From: Aurifilum marmelostoma
Taxonomy: Eukaryota > Ascomycota > Sordariomycetes > Diaporthales > Cryphonectriaceae
DNA: 64,000 nt
Assembly: GCA_027559495.1 (NCBI GenBank)
Contig: JAMXSV010000026.1
Span: 930,001 to 994,000 of the forward strand
Direction: 5' to 3'
The notes under the pieces are model-generated. The model saw nothing but the letters and a program-made list of their open reading frames with translations. It made no database searches and had not been told where the DNA came from. A program made the position numbers and the translations under genes. This document shows positions 33,681-44,894 of this stretch, in pieces (the first letter of the stretch is position 1; each line of letters begins with the position of its first letter).

Positions 33681-34730
33681 ATGGATTCAAGAAAAAGGAA
33701 AATTTCGTCTCTCGGACTGGAGAGACGGGTGAGGGCTAGAGCAGAGCCAGAACCAGAGTTGGACGATCTCGATGACGAGACGGGCAGCAGTGCACCAAGT
33801 GAAGAGAACGTCGATGAAGATCAGTCAGGCCCAGAAACCGGTACAGCAAGCGAGGTTGACTCTGAAAGTCCTGTATGTTGTTAAGTGTTCCCTTCATAAT
33901 ATGTTTTAGCATACAATCTGACAGCGACTCAGAACGACCATGATGGGCCATCCAGCGACGAGGAGGAGGAGGAAGAAGACATCTCTGTGGACGCATCCCA
34001 GGTGTCCTTCGGCGCCTTGGCCAAAGCCCAAGCGATGCTACCTCAATCAGGGCGGCGCAAGAAGAAGAACGCCGCCCAAGCTGATGACAACTCAGGCGAT
34101 GAAGACAACAACCACTCGACCAGATCGAAGGATGCGCCCCCCTCGAAGAGGGACAAGCCCCCCGCCCGAAGCAGCAAGCACGCGCCCATGGAGATGACCA
34201 GCAAGCGCCAGGTCAGCCGCAAGCGCGAGATCATTCCAGTCAAGAAGATCGAGGCCCGGGATCCCCGTTTCGATCCGCTCATAACCAGCCGCTCGTCCTC
34301 CCAGGGCAATAGCAGGGTTGACGAGGACAGGGCGCGCAAGGCTTATGCCTTTCTGGACGAGTACCGGGACGATGAGATGCGGCAGCTGAAGGCAGCGATC
34401 AAGAAGGCCAAGAACCCTGGTGAAAGAGAGAAATTGCAACGCGCGCTGATGTCGATGGAAAGCAGGAAGAAGGCAAGGGATAGGAAGGACAAGGAGAGGG
34501 CTGTGGTGGAGGAGCACAGGCGCCGCGAGAAGGAGTTGGTCAAGGAGGGCAAGAAGGCCAAGCCGTTCTACCTGAAGAAGTCAGAGCAGAAGAAGCAGTT
34601 ACTGGTCGACCAGTTCACAGGCATGAGCGAGAAGCAGCGGGAGAAGGCTATCGAGAAGAAGCGGAAGAAGGTTGCAGCCAAGGAGAAGAAAGAGCTGCCT
34701 TTGACAAGAAGGGGATTTGAGGATGTATGA
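33681..34730 (+). CDS. rRNA processing protein Rrp36
   Basis: Rrp36 is a nucleolar component of the 90S pre-ribosome (SSU processome), needed for early cleavages of the 35S pre-rRNA. Exons are 33681-33872 and 33933-34730, giving 329 residues. The N-terminus is acidic (runs of Glu/Asp such as SDEEEEEEDISVD) and the middle basic. The conserved domain begins RKREIIPVKKIEARDPRFDPL and continues AYAFLDEYRDDEMRQLKAAIKKAKNPGE (shortened here), KPFYLKKSEQKKQLLVDQF and KKELPLTRRGFEDV. The ARDPRFDPL and F-L-D-EYR motifs are diagnostic of the family. A long charged coiled-coil occupies the C-terminal half. It converges on COQ8. Confidence 0.93.
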
Positions 34731-34964
34731 CAGTGCACGGCAATTACATGATATGCATAGTCACAGAGCAGGATCAAAGAAATCCGCATCATCACATGTC
34801 TCCTTTAGTTGATTTCCACAGCGTAAAAGCGCGCTGCTGTGAGGGGGGTCTTTTTCTTTCTTCATGTGTGGCGCTATGCACACTATTTCAAATATACAAT
34901 GCAATGCTGGATGATGTCGCCTCTTCTAGGGCACCTGAGGCTCTGATATGCAGCAGCAACCTCA

Positions 34965-37268
34965 TCACACCTGTTGTTCCAAGATACCGCTCTTGGCCAC
35001 GCTCTTCTCAAACATATCCCGACACCTGACCCGACTACCCAACCTGGCGCAGAGCAAAAAGGCACCGCTCAACTTGCGGTGCAAACTATATGTTTCCTCT
35101 GGTGGTGGTGCAAGCCTCTCCCGTATCATGACGGGGATCTGTGCCTTGACCCTTTCCGTGATCGTCTGGTCCCGAAAATCGTACACCTCGGGCGCAGACT
35201 TGAGGAACGGCTCAGCAAGCGTCAATACACTTGCGATATGTGCATTCAGCATGGTCTTGCTCTCATGGCCGGTCAGGTAGCCTAGCTTCTCAGACAAGTC
35301 CTTGACAGTGTCGCGGTCCGAGTGCGAGGCTGCAGCAAGAAGCTGCACGTAGAGCGTTATAAACTGCGCTGGATACTCGCGCGAGGCGCCGAAATCCAGA
35401 AGCACGAGGCGGTCCCGCTCAAAGTTGAAGAGGAAGTTGGTCCAGTTGGGGTCTGTCTGCATGAAGTGGAATTCGATGATCTCGCGGAGGCAGAGGCGGA
35501 GGATCTGGGTGCCGATCCAGTCGCGCTGCTCTTGTGTGAAAGAGTTGATCCGTGTGACACCCACGCCATCCATGAACTCCATGGTTAGCACTTGTTTATC
35601 AGACGCCTCGGGATAGATTCTGGGAACGAGAAAGACGTCGTTTTCAGCGGCAAGCAGGTTGCGGTATCTCTGAGCACACCGTGCTTCTCGTTCGTAGTCG
35701 CATTCCCAAGCCAGCTCTGTGCGGGCGTTGTCGATTGTCTTGTTCAGATAGAGGCCCTTTGGCAACAGCTTTGTGGCTGCCAGGAGTATGCCTAGGTTGT
35801 CCAGGTCGGAGTTGATGGAGTCGGCCACGCCAGGAAACTGGATCTTCACTGCCACCTTGGCACCGTTCGACTTCAGCGTGGCTCTGTGGACCTGCCCAAT
35901 GGACGCAGCGGCGATAGGCTTGTCTTCAAACTCGTCAAAGAGATCTCTCCATTCTGTGCCAAGATTGGTCGCCAGAACCCGGTCTCGTTGCCAGGCTGGC
36001 ATATAGTCTGCTCGATCCTGCACTCTCTGCAAGACTTCCTGAATTGGAGCCGGCAGCATCTTGGAGTCCTGGAAGCTCATCATCTGACCGAGCTTGAGCG
36101 CAGCGCCTCTCATCTTGGACAGTTTGGCGACTAGTCTCTCCATGTTCGCCGGGCTGAGCATGAGCGAGCCCTCGCCTCCTCCACCCGTGACCCTGCTGAA
36201 GCTCTCACCGATGGCTCCAGCAAACATGCCTGCTGCCAGACCTCCATAATTCCATATCCGGCCAAGCCGCGACGATGGCACTCTGGACTCCCTCAGCTCA
36301 TATTTCGGTGTTGTTGCTGCTGCGCCAAGAAGCTGTCCCATCTCAGAGGCGTCTTCTCTCGAGACTAGTCTCTCTGTATCACTCATGGACCTGGCACCGG
36401 TTTCAGCTGCTGTGGACTCGGGTGTCGTTGTATACGTGGGAACCTCCACTTCTTCCGTCTCTCTTTGACTCTCATAAATTGCTGCCGGCTGGTTCCCCAC
36501 CATCGAAGAAGACTCTGTATCATTTACTGACACTCTGCTGGCAACTTCACCCGTCTGTGCGGCCAATGGCATGTCCTTGGCTTCAGATTTGTTCTCACTC
36601 CGCAGCGGAGGCGGATCATCACGCATTTCTTTCCGGTTCAGCTCCTCCAGAATGTTCGACGCACGGCCTGTGCGCAATGCACTCATATCAAAGCCTTCAG
36701 GCAATTTGAGCTTCTCAGGGCGACCCCTTTTATCCCCTTTCCACAATGGGCTCAGCCTGCTCCCACGGCTTGTGCGAAAAAGGTCCAAGTTCACACCTTC
36801 CGGGATAGACTCCTCAGCCTCATCGACTTCCTTTCTTGCTGCGTCTGGAGAACGTGCATCATGGTCTTGCAGTGTCGAGAACTGAGAAGTGGCCGCCGTA
36901 TCCTGCGCCCTCGGAATTGCTGCTGCGGCAGGGGCCTCCGACTCGTTAGCCTGAGCTTTCGAGGCTCCCTCCCTCAAGACGTTGGCCATGGCATCGTCGG
37001 CTGCCTTTCCGGGAGCATCCGGCTCCCTGTTGCTTGCGCTCTGGGCCGCTGAATCGGCAGTGGCGGTCTCATCGTGACTAGCATTCTTTGGCTCCGTCTG
37101 GACAACATGGTTGCCCGGCTTCTGTCTCTCCCTCCAGGCAGCAGCAAGACTCGACGTCCGCCCATAGCGATCAAGCTGACCTCGTCTCAGCGCGATGTGC
37201 TTCGAGGCTACAGAGCGGGATGCGCCGAGCACCGCTGCCAGATCGATGGCCAAGTCGACGAGCCCCAT
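34965..37268 (-). CDS. Coenzyme Q biosynthesis atypical kinase Coq8 (ABC1/ADCK family)
   Basis: This mitochondrial UbiB-family protein supports assembly and function of the coenzyme Q biosynthetic complex. It is a single exon of 767 residues starting at the ATG at 37268. Family motifs are in order: KxGQ in AALKLGQMMSF (about 392-395), AAASIGQVHRA (the Ala-rich loop replacing the normal glycine loop, about 453-463), VAVKIQFPG (about 472-480), ELAWECDYEREA, FMQTDPNWTNFLF (catalytic loop) and VLLDFGASREY (metal-binding DFG). A long, low-complexity Ser/Ala/Glu-rich region of about 330 residues precedes the conserved part. It contains two short related blocks, EGVNLDLFRTSRGSRLSPLW and EGFDMSALRTGRASNILEEL. 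The product probably enters the mitochondrion, although the first 20 residues are not a strongly basic presequence. Confidence 0.95.
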   Translation of the reverse strand: MGLVDLAIDLAAVLGASRSVASKHIALRRGQLDRYGRTSSLAAAWRERQKPGNHVVQTEPKNASHDETATADSAAQSASNREPDAPGKAADDAMANVLREGASKAQANESEAPAAAAIPRAQDTAATSQFSTLQDHDARSPDAARKEVDEAEESIPEGVNLDLFRTSRGSRLSPLWKGDKRGRPEKLKLPEGFDMSALRTGRASNILEELNRKEMRDDPPPLRSENKSEAKDMPLAAQTGEVASRVSVNDTESSSMVGNQPAAIYESQRETEEVEVPTYTTTPESTAAETGARSMSDTERLVSREDASEMGQLLGAAATTPKYELRESRVPSSRLGRIWNYGGLAAGMFAGAIGESFSRVTGGGGEGSLMLSPANMERLVAKLSKMRGAALKLGQMMSFQDSKMLPAPIQEVLQRVQDRADYMPAWQRDRVLATNLGTEWRDLFDEFEDKPIAAASIGQVHRATLKSNGAKVAVKIQFPGVADSINSDLDNLGILLAATKLLPKGLYLNKTIDNARTELAWECDYEREARCAQRYRNLLAAENDVFLVPRIYPEASDKQVLTMEFMDGVGVTRINSFTQEQRDWIGTQILRLCLREIIEFHFMQTDPNWTNFLFNFERDRLVLLDFGASREYPAQFITLYVQLLAAASHSDRDTVKDLSEKLGYLTGHESKTMLNAHIASVLTLAEPFLKSAPEVYDFRDQTITERVKAQIPVMIRERLAPPPEETYSLHRKLSGAFLLCARLGSRVRCRDMFEKSVAKSGILEQQV

Positions 37269-38287
37269 CCTTTGTTGGAGTGAAACTGCCCTGACACTAT
37301 CGTCGACTGAATGAGGCTCTCATTTTTGGTGGCTTAGGTGCGAAGAAAGTCACAAAGGCGCGAGTTTGCCCTGAGAAAGACGCGGCACTTGAATTTGTTG
37401 AACCTTGCATCATGGATGTGATGATCCCTGCAGCCTTGTGGGCCATGGAAGGCAGGGGTAGCTGTTCCTAAGTCGTACAGGGATCCTTTGATAGGTTTGT
37501 ACCCATTATTGGTTTGAGAATACAGAAATAGAAGGTCCATAGGTCATCCAGGCTTGGTTACTGACTTCTTTTGTAATGTTCTTTTGATTATTCTCAATTA
37601 TTCAATCGCCAGAATTCCATACTTTAGCAGCATCTCATTGCAGTGTTCCCCTATTTGCTAGCTTTGCTGGTCATCCCTCTATATATGTTATGCTTTGACA
37701 TACGAGAGCCCCATGATCTTGATTAGATCACTCATGCGTGCGCATTGCAAGCTACAAACCGCCGCCCTCAATTTGTGTTAATCTTGGTTAGATCTAGACG
37801 TCAAAGGCTATGACAGCTCAGATTCCACGACTTTGAATTCACCCACAGCTGCTGTGGGTGACATGTAGTGCATATGAGCAGCTTCGTAACAGGTTTCGCG
37901 AAATCTGTGAACAAGTCGCGGTGGCTGAGTGGAACAAAGTTGGTATCCGAACCAGGAGACTCGCAGCCCACGGTATATACATCCCTTGTGAACAAGTTGA
38001 CTAGCTGCAAAAGCAGTGGAGATGACTAGTCATCATATGCAATGATTGTGGAAATTTGCAAATGCTGCAGTGCGGTCAGTATAGAAACAATATCGAATGT
38101 CTAGCGATCCGTCAGCTTTTGAATGTGCCGTGAACTTGGGCGTCTGGTTCACAAACGAATTTGTTGTGTCGTATCCTTCTGCAATGGTGATATCTTCTAC
38201 CTTCGTAGGCGTCCTTGATCCATCTATGGGTATCAATACGCATCGCTTGTATGAAGATTGTGACGTCGATGTGAATCTCTTTTCTCA
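37269..38287. other. Intergenic region between coq8 and es2 (tandem)
   Basis: Contains the coq8 promoter and the es2 3' UTR. It is comparatively AT-rich near 37550-37700. A tRNA-like sequence near 37916-37990 was considered and rejected. No ORF is supported. Confidence 0.45.
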
Positions 38288-39643
38288 TCACTTGGTCACG
38301 TTCTTCAACCCCGACCCTCTGTTCTTCGGTGTCACGGTACCAGAAAACGGTGTCTTGTCCGAGGCCTGGCTGGCACCGCCAATCTTGCTCCAGAGCCGTT
38401 GAGCAGCAGGAGTCTTCAGCCCCCCAGAGACCCGTGGACTGTTTGGAAATTTGGGCACTGGTGTCTGCTCGACCTTGCCCACCAGGCCCATCTTCGCTGA
38501 CGTCCTTTTTGACTGTGCTATGCGATCGACCATGCGGTGGTGGAGTCCCTCTCGTTTTCTCTGCTCCTGTATCTTGAATGGGTTTGGTGTGGCATCCCCA
38601 GGGCCAAGATTGATGACTGGCGAGTTCGACACGACTGGTTCCTCAGGCTCTTCATCATCCACAAAGGCATACCCGTTCACCCGCGGCGTCTCGTTCCCAC
38701 CAGCAAACGTCGAATCTCGATCTCCCGCTCTAGGTCGTCCGGCGATCGCATCTCTGACAGCAGACAAGGTCGGAGAAGGCGGCCGTGTGGGCTCATGTGC
38801 GGTGGCTAGACCAGGCACCCTCGTATTCTCGTAGACGATCGTCTTTGGCGGTGCTCGCGAAGCCTCTTGGGCGCGAGAGGCCACTGTCTCCGGCACAACA
38901 TCGTCGACACCGTCAGGGGCGAACATGAGCGCGTTCCTCGGCGCCGCCTTCCACGTGTCCGGCATGGCGGGTCTGTCGTCGTTATCCTCGATTGCGAGTC
39001 TGGTCCTCTCGAACCCATCGTCAATCAGGCTCACGCCGCTCGCAGTGAGTCTCGCCTTGACCTCCATCTGTTTCAGCTCCTGCTTGGACGGAAGTTTGTT
39101 GCCTCTCCATAGCCAGCCGTATCTCTCTGCCCTCTTTTGATTCTGCTTGTCTAGGAGCTTGTAGAAGCTCTCGTTGTCCTCGCTCGTGTATTTTGCCTGG
39201 AATGCCCCAAGGCTCATGTTTGTATCGATGTCCGGCGGTTCAACTGCCACAGAAGGTGCTGTGGATATAGTAGTCATAGGCGTATCGCCAGCATATCCAA
39301 CGGGCGTCTGTCCAGCAGGCTGTGTCGGTGTCTGTATCGGCCGTTTAAGCCTGCGCTGTCGGCCGGGTGTCATGACCTGCTTGAGCCGCCGACCAGCGCT
39401 GTCGATCCACGACTTGTCCTTGGATTCAAGAGCGTCAAGATACTCCTGCTGCGTCTCGCTCTCCAACAGGCCCGGGAAGAAGTCGCGCGCAATGATCTTG
39501 GAGAGGGCATCGGTGTACGTCTCTTCGTCGATGACTTTCTTGGGTCGTTTTATCTTCTTTGTGGGCGGGGGCGGGGGCATAAGGGCCATCTCTGCATCTC
39601 GTTTGCGCACGAGCGCAGACGAGTTCTGGCTGGTATTCGCCAT
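38288..39643 (-). CDS. Nuclear protein ES2/BIS1 (ESS2, DGCR14 family)
   Basis: The ES2 family comprises nuclear, spliceosome C-complex-associated proteins. It is a single exon, 451 residues, with a start at the ATG 39643 (MANTSQNSSALV); an upstream in-frame extension to 39841 looks like leader. The family signature is at the N-terminus: VIDEETYTDALSKIIARDFF, then PGLLESETQQEYLDALESKD. Further blocks are TNMSLGAFQAKYTSEDNESF, YGWLWRGNKL, RNALMFAPDG, PKTIVYENTRVPG and the C-terminal FVPPTPKR-type region, here KTPFSGTVTPKNRGSGLKN. It diverges from PP5 over 468 bp. No frame break was seen. Confidence 0.9.
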   Translation of the reverse strand: MANTSQNSSALVRKRDAEMALMPPPPPTKKIKRPKKVIDEETYTDALSKIIARDFFPGLLESETQQEYLDALESKDKSWIDSAGRRLKQVMTPGRQRRLKRPIQTPTQPAGQTPVGYAGDTPMTTISTAPSVAVEPPDIDTNMSLGAFQAKYTSEDNESFYKLLDKQNQKRAERYGWLWRGNKLPSKQELKQMEVKARLTASGVSLIDDGFERTRLAIEDNDDRPAMPDTWKAAPRNALMFAPDGVDDVVPETVASRAQEASRAPPKTIVYENTRVPGLATAHEPTRPPSPTLSAVRDAIAGRPRAGDRDSTFAGGNETPRVNGYAFVDDEEPEEPVVSNSPVINLGPGDATPNPFKIQEQRKREGLHHRMVDRIAQSKRTSAKMGLVGKVEQTPVPKFPNSPRVSGGLKTPAAQRLWSKIGGASQASDKTPFSGTVTPKNRGSGLKNVTK

Positions 39644-40111
39644 CTTGAAGATGTGCGTTGTACAATTCGTGTTGGCTGCGTTGTAAGTTGAAGGAAGCCT
39701 GGACGAGAGCAAGGGGCGAGGTGGGCGATTTATCAGATCAGCACGGACCACAAATACTTCCCAATGGGCAGTAGCGCATCGTGGGGTATATCCCTGTCCC
39801 TCGAGTGTAGTTGATAAGATCGCCGAGGGGTTGGTGGGCACTAGCTATTTCGCCTTGCATAGAAACCTTTCGAATACGCCGACAGGACAGCCCTTACTAC
39901 GGAAAATCTGACCTGGTCCTGTACTCTTTGGAGTGGCAGCCTATTTGCCCAAAAGCTACAACCCGAGCAATATTCTTGGGACTGCACATCTTCAGCTCTT
40001 TCACTCCTTTTTTTCCCCCTCTTGTCTTGCTTGCACCATTCCCAAGAGCTTGCTTGACCTTCCTCGCCACCTCCATCTTCTCTTGCTAAGCGCCGCTGCG
40101 ATATAGTTGCA
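39644..40111. promoter_or_regulatory. Divergent promoter region, es2 / ppt1
   Basis: Pyrimidine-rich sequence (about 39990-40085) precedes the ppt1 start on the plus strand. Nothing else is distinguishable. Confidence 0.45.
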
Positions 40112-41994
40112 ATGGCGCCCTCTGAAGAGGACAAGGCCAAGGCCGTCGGTCTCAAGAACCAAGGCAACGATGCTTTCAAGAAGCACGACTGGCAAACGGC
40201 TATAGAATTGTACTCCAAGGCGATCGAAATAAACGACACAGAACCTACCTACTTTGCAAACCGGGCACAGGTATGAAACCCGAGCAGTCGGCCACAGCTC
40301 ATCATGCTTGCTCGCGTGACTGACCGTGTCATACCTTATATCAGGCCTACCTGAAGACAGAAGCGTTCGGCTATGCTATTGCAGATGCTACCAAAGCAAT
40401 CGAATTGAATCCAGGCTTTGTCAAGGTGCGTGCTATTCCTGGTTACTAGTAGCTATGGAGGAAGGATGAATCTTGTGTGGCTGACTATAGAATTCTGCAC
40501 AGGCTTACTACCGTCGCGCTGTCGCCCATGCCGCCATCCTGCGACCGAAGGACGCCCTCCAAGACTTCAAGACCTGCACAAAGATTGACCCGGGCAACAA
40601 GGATGCAAAGCTCAAGCTGGTCGAGTGCCAGAAGATCGTGCGTCAGCTCGACTTCTTCGCCGCCATCGAGGTCGCCGATGCACCCTCTGCTGCTGAAGGT
40701 CTGGACGTCGACTCGATCGCTGTCGAGCCCGACTACGATGGTGTCAAGCTGGACAAGGAGATGACACAGGAGTTCATCGACGATATGACAGAGAGGTTCA
40801 AGAATGGCAAGAAGATACATCGGAAATATGTCTATCAGATCATCATGGCTGTCAAGAAGCTCGTCTACGATGAGCCAACAATGGTGGAGGTGGAGATTCC
40901 CGAGGATGTCAAGCTCACGGTCTGTGGTGATACTCACGGTGCGTTGCGCTCCCTTGTTGCCCACCATGTTTCGAGAACAAAACACTGACCAGAATCGCGC
41001 AGGACAATACTTCGATCTTATGGAGCTCTTCAGATTGAACGGGAAGCCAGACGACAAGCACTGGTATCTTTTCAACGGTGACTTTGTTGACCGAGGCTCA
41101 TGGTCCACCGAGATTGCTCTATTGCTGTATGCCAACAAGTGGCTGCGTCCCAGGAACTTCTTCCTGAACCGTGGAAACCACGAGACAGACGACATGAACA
41201 AAGTATATGGGTTCGAGGGAGAGTGCAAGGCCAAGTACAACGAGCGGTAAGCAGCATGGCTGCCCTTCACAAGACTGTGAGCATGCTGACTCGGGACATA
41301 ATTATAGTATCTTCAAGCTCTTTTCGGAGAGCTTCTCGGCGCTGCCCCTGGCAACGCTAATAGGCCATAAGTACTTCGTCCTTCATGGAGGTCTGTTCTC
41401 TGACGACAATGTCACCTTGGACGACATCCGCAAACTGGACCGGCACAAGCAGAGACAGCCCGGCCAGGCTGGGCTGATGATGGAGATGCTCTGGACAGAC
41501 CCTCAGACCGAGCCAGGCCGTGGCCCGAGCAAGCGTGGCGTCGGCATGCAGTTCGGTCCCGATGTCACCAAGCGTTTCTGTGAGAAGAACGGTCTGGAAG
41601 CTATCATCCGAAGTCACGAGGTCCGCATGGAAGGCTACGAGGAGGAGCATGACGGAAGGTGCATCACAGGTAAGATCGTTGGCCATGATTGTTGCAGCGT
41701 CGTTCAACCGCTAACACCACATCAGTCTTCTCCGCGCCCAAGTACTGCGACATGACGGAGAACAAGGGTGCCTATATCAATATCGGATCTACGTACAAGC
41801 TGGACTTCCACAAGTTTGACGCTGTCCCCCATCCTAACATCCGACCAATGGTAAGACAACCACTGAGCCCCGTTCCTCTTCTTCTTATCAACCTATTCCC
41901 TTTCTTCACTGATGACAATACAACGATAATCAACACGTCGCTGACTTGATCTTAGGCATACGCCAACAACTCGATCATGTCTTCTGTGATGTAA
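40112..41994 (+). CDS. Serine/threonine protein phosphatase 5 (TPR-PP5, Ppt1)
   Basis: PP5 is an Hsp90-associated phosphatase whose N-terminal TPRs both bind Hsp90 and inhibit the catalytic domain. Exons are 40112-40270, 40345-40425, 40503-40938, 41003-41246, 41308-41669, 41726-41850 and 41956-41994, giving 481 residues, as expected. Three TPR units cover about residues 10-115 (LKNQGNDAFKKHDWQTAIEL, YLKTEAFGYAIADATKAIEL, YYRRAVAHAAILRPKDALQD). The metallophosphatase core follows with all metal and catalytic motifs: VCGDTHGQYFD, NGDFVDRGSWS, NRGNHETDDMN, VLHGGLFSD, IRSHEVRMEGY and VFSAPKYCD. The C-terminal tail (AYANNSIMSSVM) is the usual auto-inhibitory end. All introns are GT-AG and no frame break was seen. 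Confidence 0.96.
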
Positions 41995-42330
41995 GGGTCG
42001 GAAGAATCTAGACCATCTGAGCGTGGCTCCTGCATATAGATACAGTTTTTGGAAGCATACCCGTGGAGTTGGTGCATGACCTCTGACCACGGCGTTCTTG
42101 GTTTTGCGTGGGAGAACGGTTGAAGGCGAGCTCCGGTCCACACAGGTAGGCGGGACGCGGTGCTCTTGATGCTTTGCTCAATTGAGCACCAAGGCATCCA
42201 ACAAAGGCCCGGGTGGGTTTGGTGAGTCACGGCACGGGGCCGGTTCGACAACAGATCCAGGACGGTAGCTTCAATGGTCATCTGTGCACGAGGGCGGTGA
42301 TTGGGAAAACAAAGGAGAAACGTATGAAAA
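41995..42330. other. Convergent intergenic region, ppt1 / pop8
   Basis: Holds the two 3' UTRs; nothing else was seen. Confidence 0.5.
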
Positions 42331-42786
42331 TCATGATTCCCCCCAGATCTTGCGCTGGTCATGTCTTCCCACGAGTGCGCCCAGCCAGTCTCCTGCTGCG
42401 CAAATTCTGATTCCAGAAACCGACCCCGATCCCGTCCACGCTGTCAAGGCACTGGAAAAGGCGCCCAGGTCTTGTCTCGGCATCCGCACCCAACACTCGT
42501 CCTGGCCGGTAATTTTAAGGATGTCGATGGGCATAGCCATTCCAGTGAGGCCGAGGAACTGCCTCAGCGCCGAGGTGAGGAACTGGCGGAGCATCATTTC
42601 GTCCAGGACCAGGTCTTGAGTGGCGTTGGTGGTGATGAGTTGCAGGTGGGCATAGGCGTGAGGTGGTGTCTTGATGGTGGTGCTGTATATATCACGAGAC
42701 CTCTTGCTGGAATTTGATTTCGTTTCCTTGGCCTTGTTTATGGCTGCGTCTAGAGCCGTATCGATGTCCATCTCATCAGCAGCCAT
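42331..42786 (-). CDS. RNase P/MRP protein subunit Pop8-like
   Basis: Probably a subunit of RNase P and RNase MRP, which process pre-tRNA 5' ends and pre-rRNA. A single exon of 151 residues. After an Ala/Lys-rich start it reads TIKTPPHAYAHLQLIT, DEMMLRQFLTSALRQFLGLTG, AMPIDILKITGQDECWVRMP and DLGAFSSALTAW. The pattern of a beta strand, a helix with QFLGLTG, and a strand with the CWVR motif is that of the Pop5/Rpp14/Pop8 alpha-beta fold in filamentous fungi. The family is inferred from this pattern rather than from catalytic residues, as these subunits are structural. It diverges from SPT4. Confidence 0.7.
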   Translation of the reverse strand: MAADEMDIDTALDAAINKAKETKSNSSKRSRDIYSTTIKTPPHAYAHLQLITTNATQDLVLDEMMLRQFLTSALRQFLGLTGMAMPIDILKITGQDECWVRMPRQDLGAFSSALTAWTGSGSVSGIRICAAGDWLGALVGRHDQRKIWGES

Positions 42787-43239
42787 GTTGAGGCTTTTGA
42801 AAAGAAAGAAAAATAGAGTGAGTTATTGAGACTGTTGTCGAGGCCTGAATTGGGGGTCCCCGAAAATAAGCGATACTTAGGTCGAATCTTCTACTGTACA
42901 TAGTAGTGCAACTAGCAGGGAGATCCCTGCGGTCACTGTATGTGCCTGCCGCCGGCCGCCTCCACATGCCTCCATGCGCCCTGCTGGTGATCACTCCCTC
43001 TACAGCTCTACTTCGACTTCACCTATTCAACCTTGTTGATTCTTCGAAGGGTAGCAAGCCACCTTTGTTCCCCACAACAAAGATCATTTTGCAACGACGT
43101 GACCACTAGACTTTCTCGAGCAATACTGAGGAGGCTTCTTGGTCGCTAGAAACTTCAAAAGCAAAAACATTCCACGTCAGCGAAATCATATTACGACGAA
43201 ACTGTCTCTCAGCAGCCACTGCTCTTGGCTCACTTCACG
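42787..43239. promoter_or_regulatory. Divergent promoter region, pop8 / spt4
   Basis: A 453 bp shared upstream region. No distinct motif is claimed. Confidence 0.45.
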
Positions 43240-43808
43240 ATGGACAAATTCAGCTCCGAGACGCAGCGCAGAGGCAAACGTGCCTGCATGGTCTGCTCAG
43301 TAGTCCTGCCAAAGACAGTGCGTCCTTCTTTGCACCTCTGTTTTCAGAGAAATCTGTCTAAGCACCACCGCAGATGAGGTCTCACCCCGATTGATGGCTA
43401 GTGTTCCCTTTTGCTAACACTTCAGTCCACCTCCCTTTAGGAGTTCAAGCGCAACGGCTGCCCCAACTGCGAAGAGTACCTCCATCTTGCCGGAAACGAG
43501 GAGGCCATCGAATTATGCACGTCGTCTGTCTACGAAGGTCTCATCGCCCTTGCTGATCCCACCCGCTCCTGGGTGGCCAAGTGGCAGCGCATCGACAAGT
43601 ACATCAAGGGCACATACGCCACCAAGGTCATGGGCACCCTGCCTCCTGACGTCGTTACGAACCTTCTGGAGGAGTACAACATTCGGTATATACCGTGAGT
43701 CCACACCGAATGCTTTTTGGGTCCATCCTGTGGTTGCAAGTCAAGGAGGGAAATACAAGGCTGACAAGTGGTTACAGACGTGATGGGAGTGCGGGCAATG
43801 ATGACTAG
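43240..43808 (+). CDS. Transcription elongation factor Spt4
   Basis: Spt4 forms the DSIF complex with Spt5 and keeps RNA polymerase II processive. Exons are 43240-43317, 43441-43694 and 43778-43808, totalling 120 residues, the family length. The zinc ribbon is complete: Cys16 and Cys19 in RACMVCSVV, Cys33 and Cys36 in NGCPNCEEYL, the second pair in exon 2. The Spt5-binding fold follows with LCTSSVYEGLIALADPTRSW, VAKWQRIDKYIKGTYATKV and DVVTNLLEEYNIRYIPRDGS. The last exon contributes only the final ten residues. It converges on KIN17 across about 1.1 kb. Confidence 0.96.
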
Positions 43809-44894
43809 GTGGCACTTGACGACTCCGATCCGATGGCTTACTGAGGGGCGTGACTCCCAAATATCAAGAAGCGTAATGCCCGCTGCCCACGACACGAGTC
43901 GAACGGCTTGCCGAGACTGCGTTACGATTGATGACGACTAGGCGAATGACACTCTAGGACATTCGTAATCTGGACCGAGACGACTAGGAACCAGGACATC
44001 GGCCAAAACTATCACATGGAGCTGCGACTTCTGGTCAATATGCAGAGGCACACGCAGTGGGGACCCCAAGGAATAAGAGGTCACGCAAGGTTGCTGGAGC
44101 GCGGAAGGTAAATGGTGATCACTGTCTTCGCAGAAACAAGAGAGGCGTCTTGGTGCTACTTCCGAGAACATGGGAACGACAAGATGGTATCTGCAGGATG
44201 CACCATTTGTGGAGGAAAGAGCCCTGCTGCAAGAAGGCTATTGCGCCTCCTAAGGATAGATCGGTGGCATAGAAGAGGAAGTTGCGGCGTCTCTTCAACG
44301 GAACGCCGGCTCTTGCGTGGATCGTACAGCAGAGCAATGGAGTCATGGCTTGAATAACGGCCTGGCCTGCGAAGACCAACAGATAATGCAGACAGCAGCA
44401 GCATGGCTGTGACGCGGATGCATGATATTAGCAAAGGCGGGTATGGCCGAAGGCTGCATGAAATGAGAACAAAAGTTCAATATATCAGACAACAGGCCAG
44501 AGTGCCGTGCCCAAAAGCAAGTTCAGAGGCCGCCCCCAATCCGAAAGGATTAATAGTGATGGTCATTTGAGACTCGGCAAATCTCCCACAGTGCTTTATC
44601 AGTACCTGTAGGGGTTGCTTGCTTGTTATAGGAGACTGTCGGCTGCATGGGCAGGATGAGAAGGAAGTCTGTTCTGTTAGATGATCAAGCTAATTTCATC
44701 TATGTTTCCCGTCGCTACATTAGGAGTTCCCTGTCGGAGTCTCCTTCTTCTGTGGGCATACGGACATATATATATGTACTCGTCTTGAATCAGGAGATAC
44801 ATGTCCAGACTGCACGTGACGAAGTCAAACAGAAGAAGGCCATGTGCCTGTAGGGTATCATTTGCTGCATCAAGTATCATAATTCAAGTCATGG
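43809..44894. other. Convergent intergenic region, spt4 / kin17
   Basis: Nearly 1.1 kb without a supported gene. Short ORFs on the minus strand between 44119 and 44434 have shadow-like composition. No repeat or RNA gene is recognised. Confidence 0.45.

Noticed and set aside
37916..37990. tRNA-like start GTCGCGGTGGCTGAGTGG
   Set aside because: It resembles the 5' half of a tRNA-Ser/Leu, but no matching 3' acceptor arm or T-loop B-box follows.
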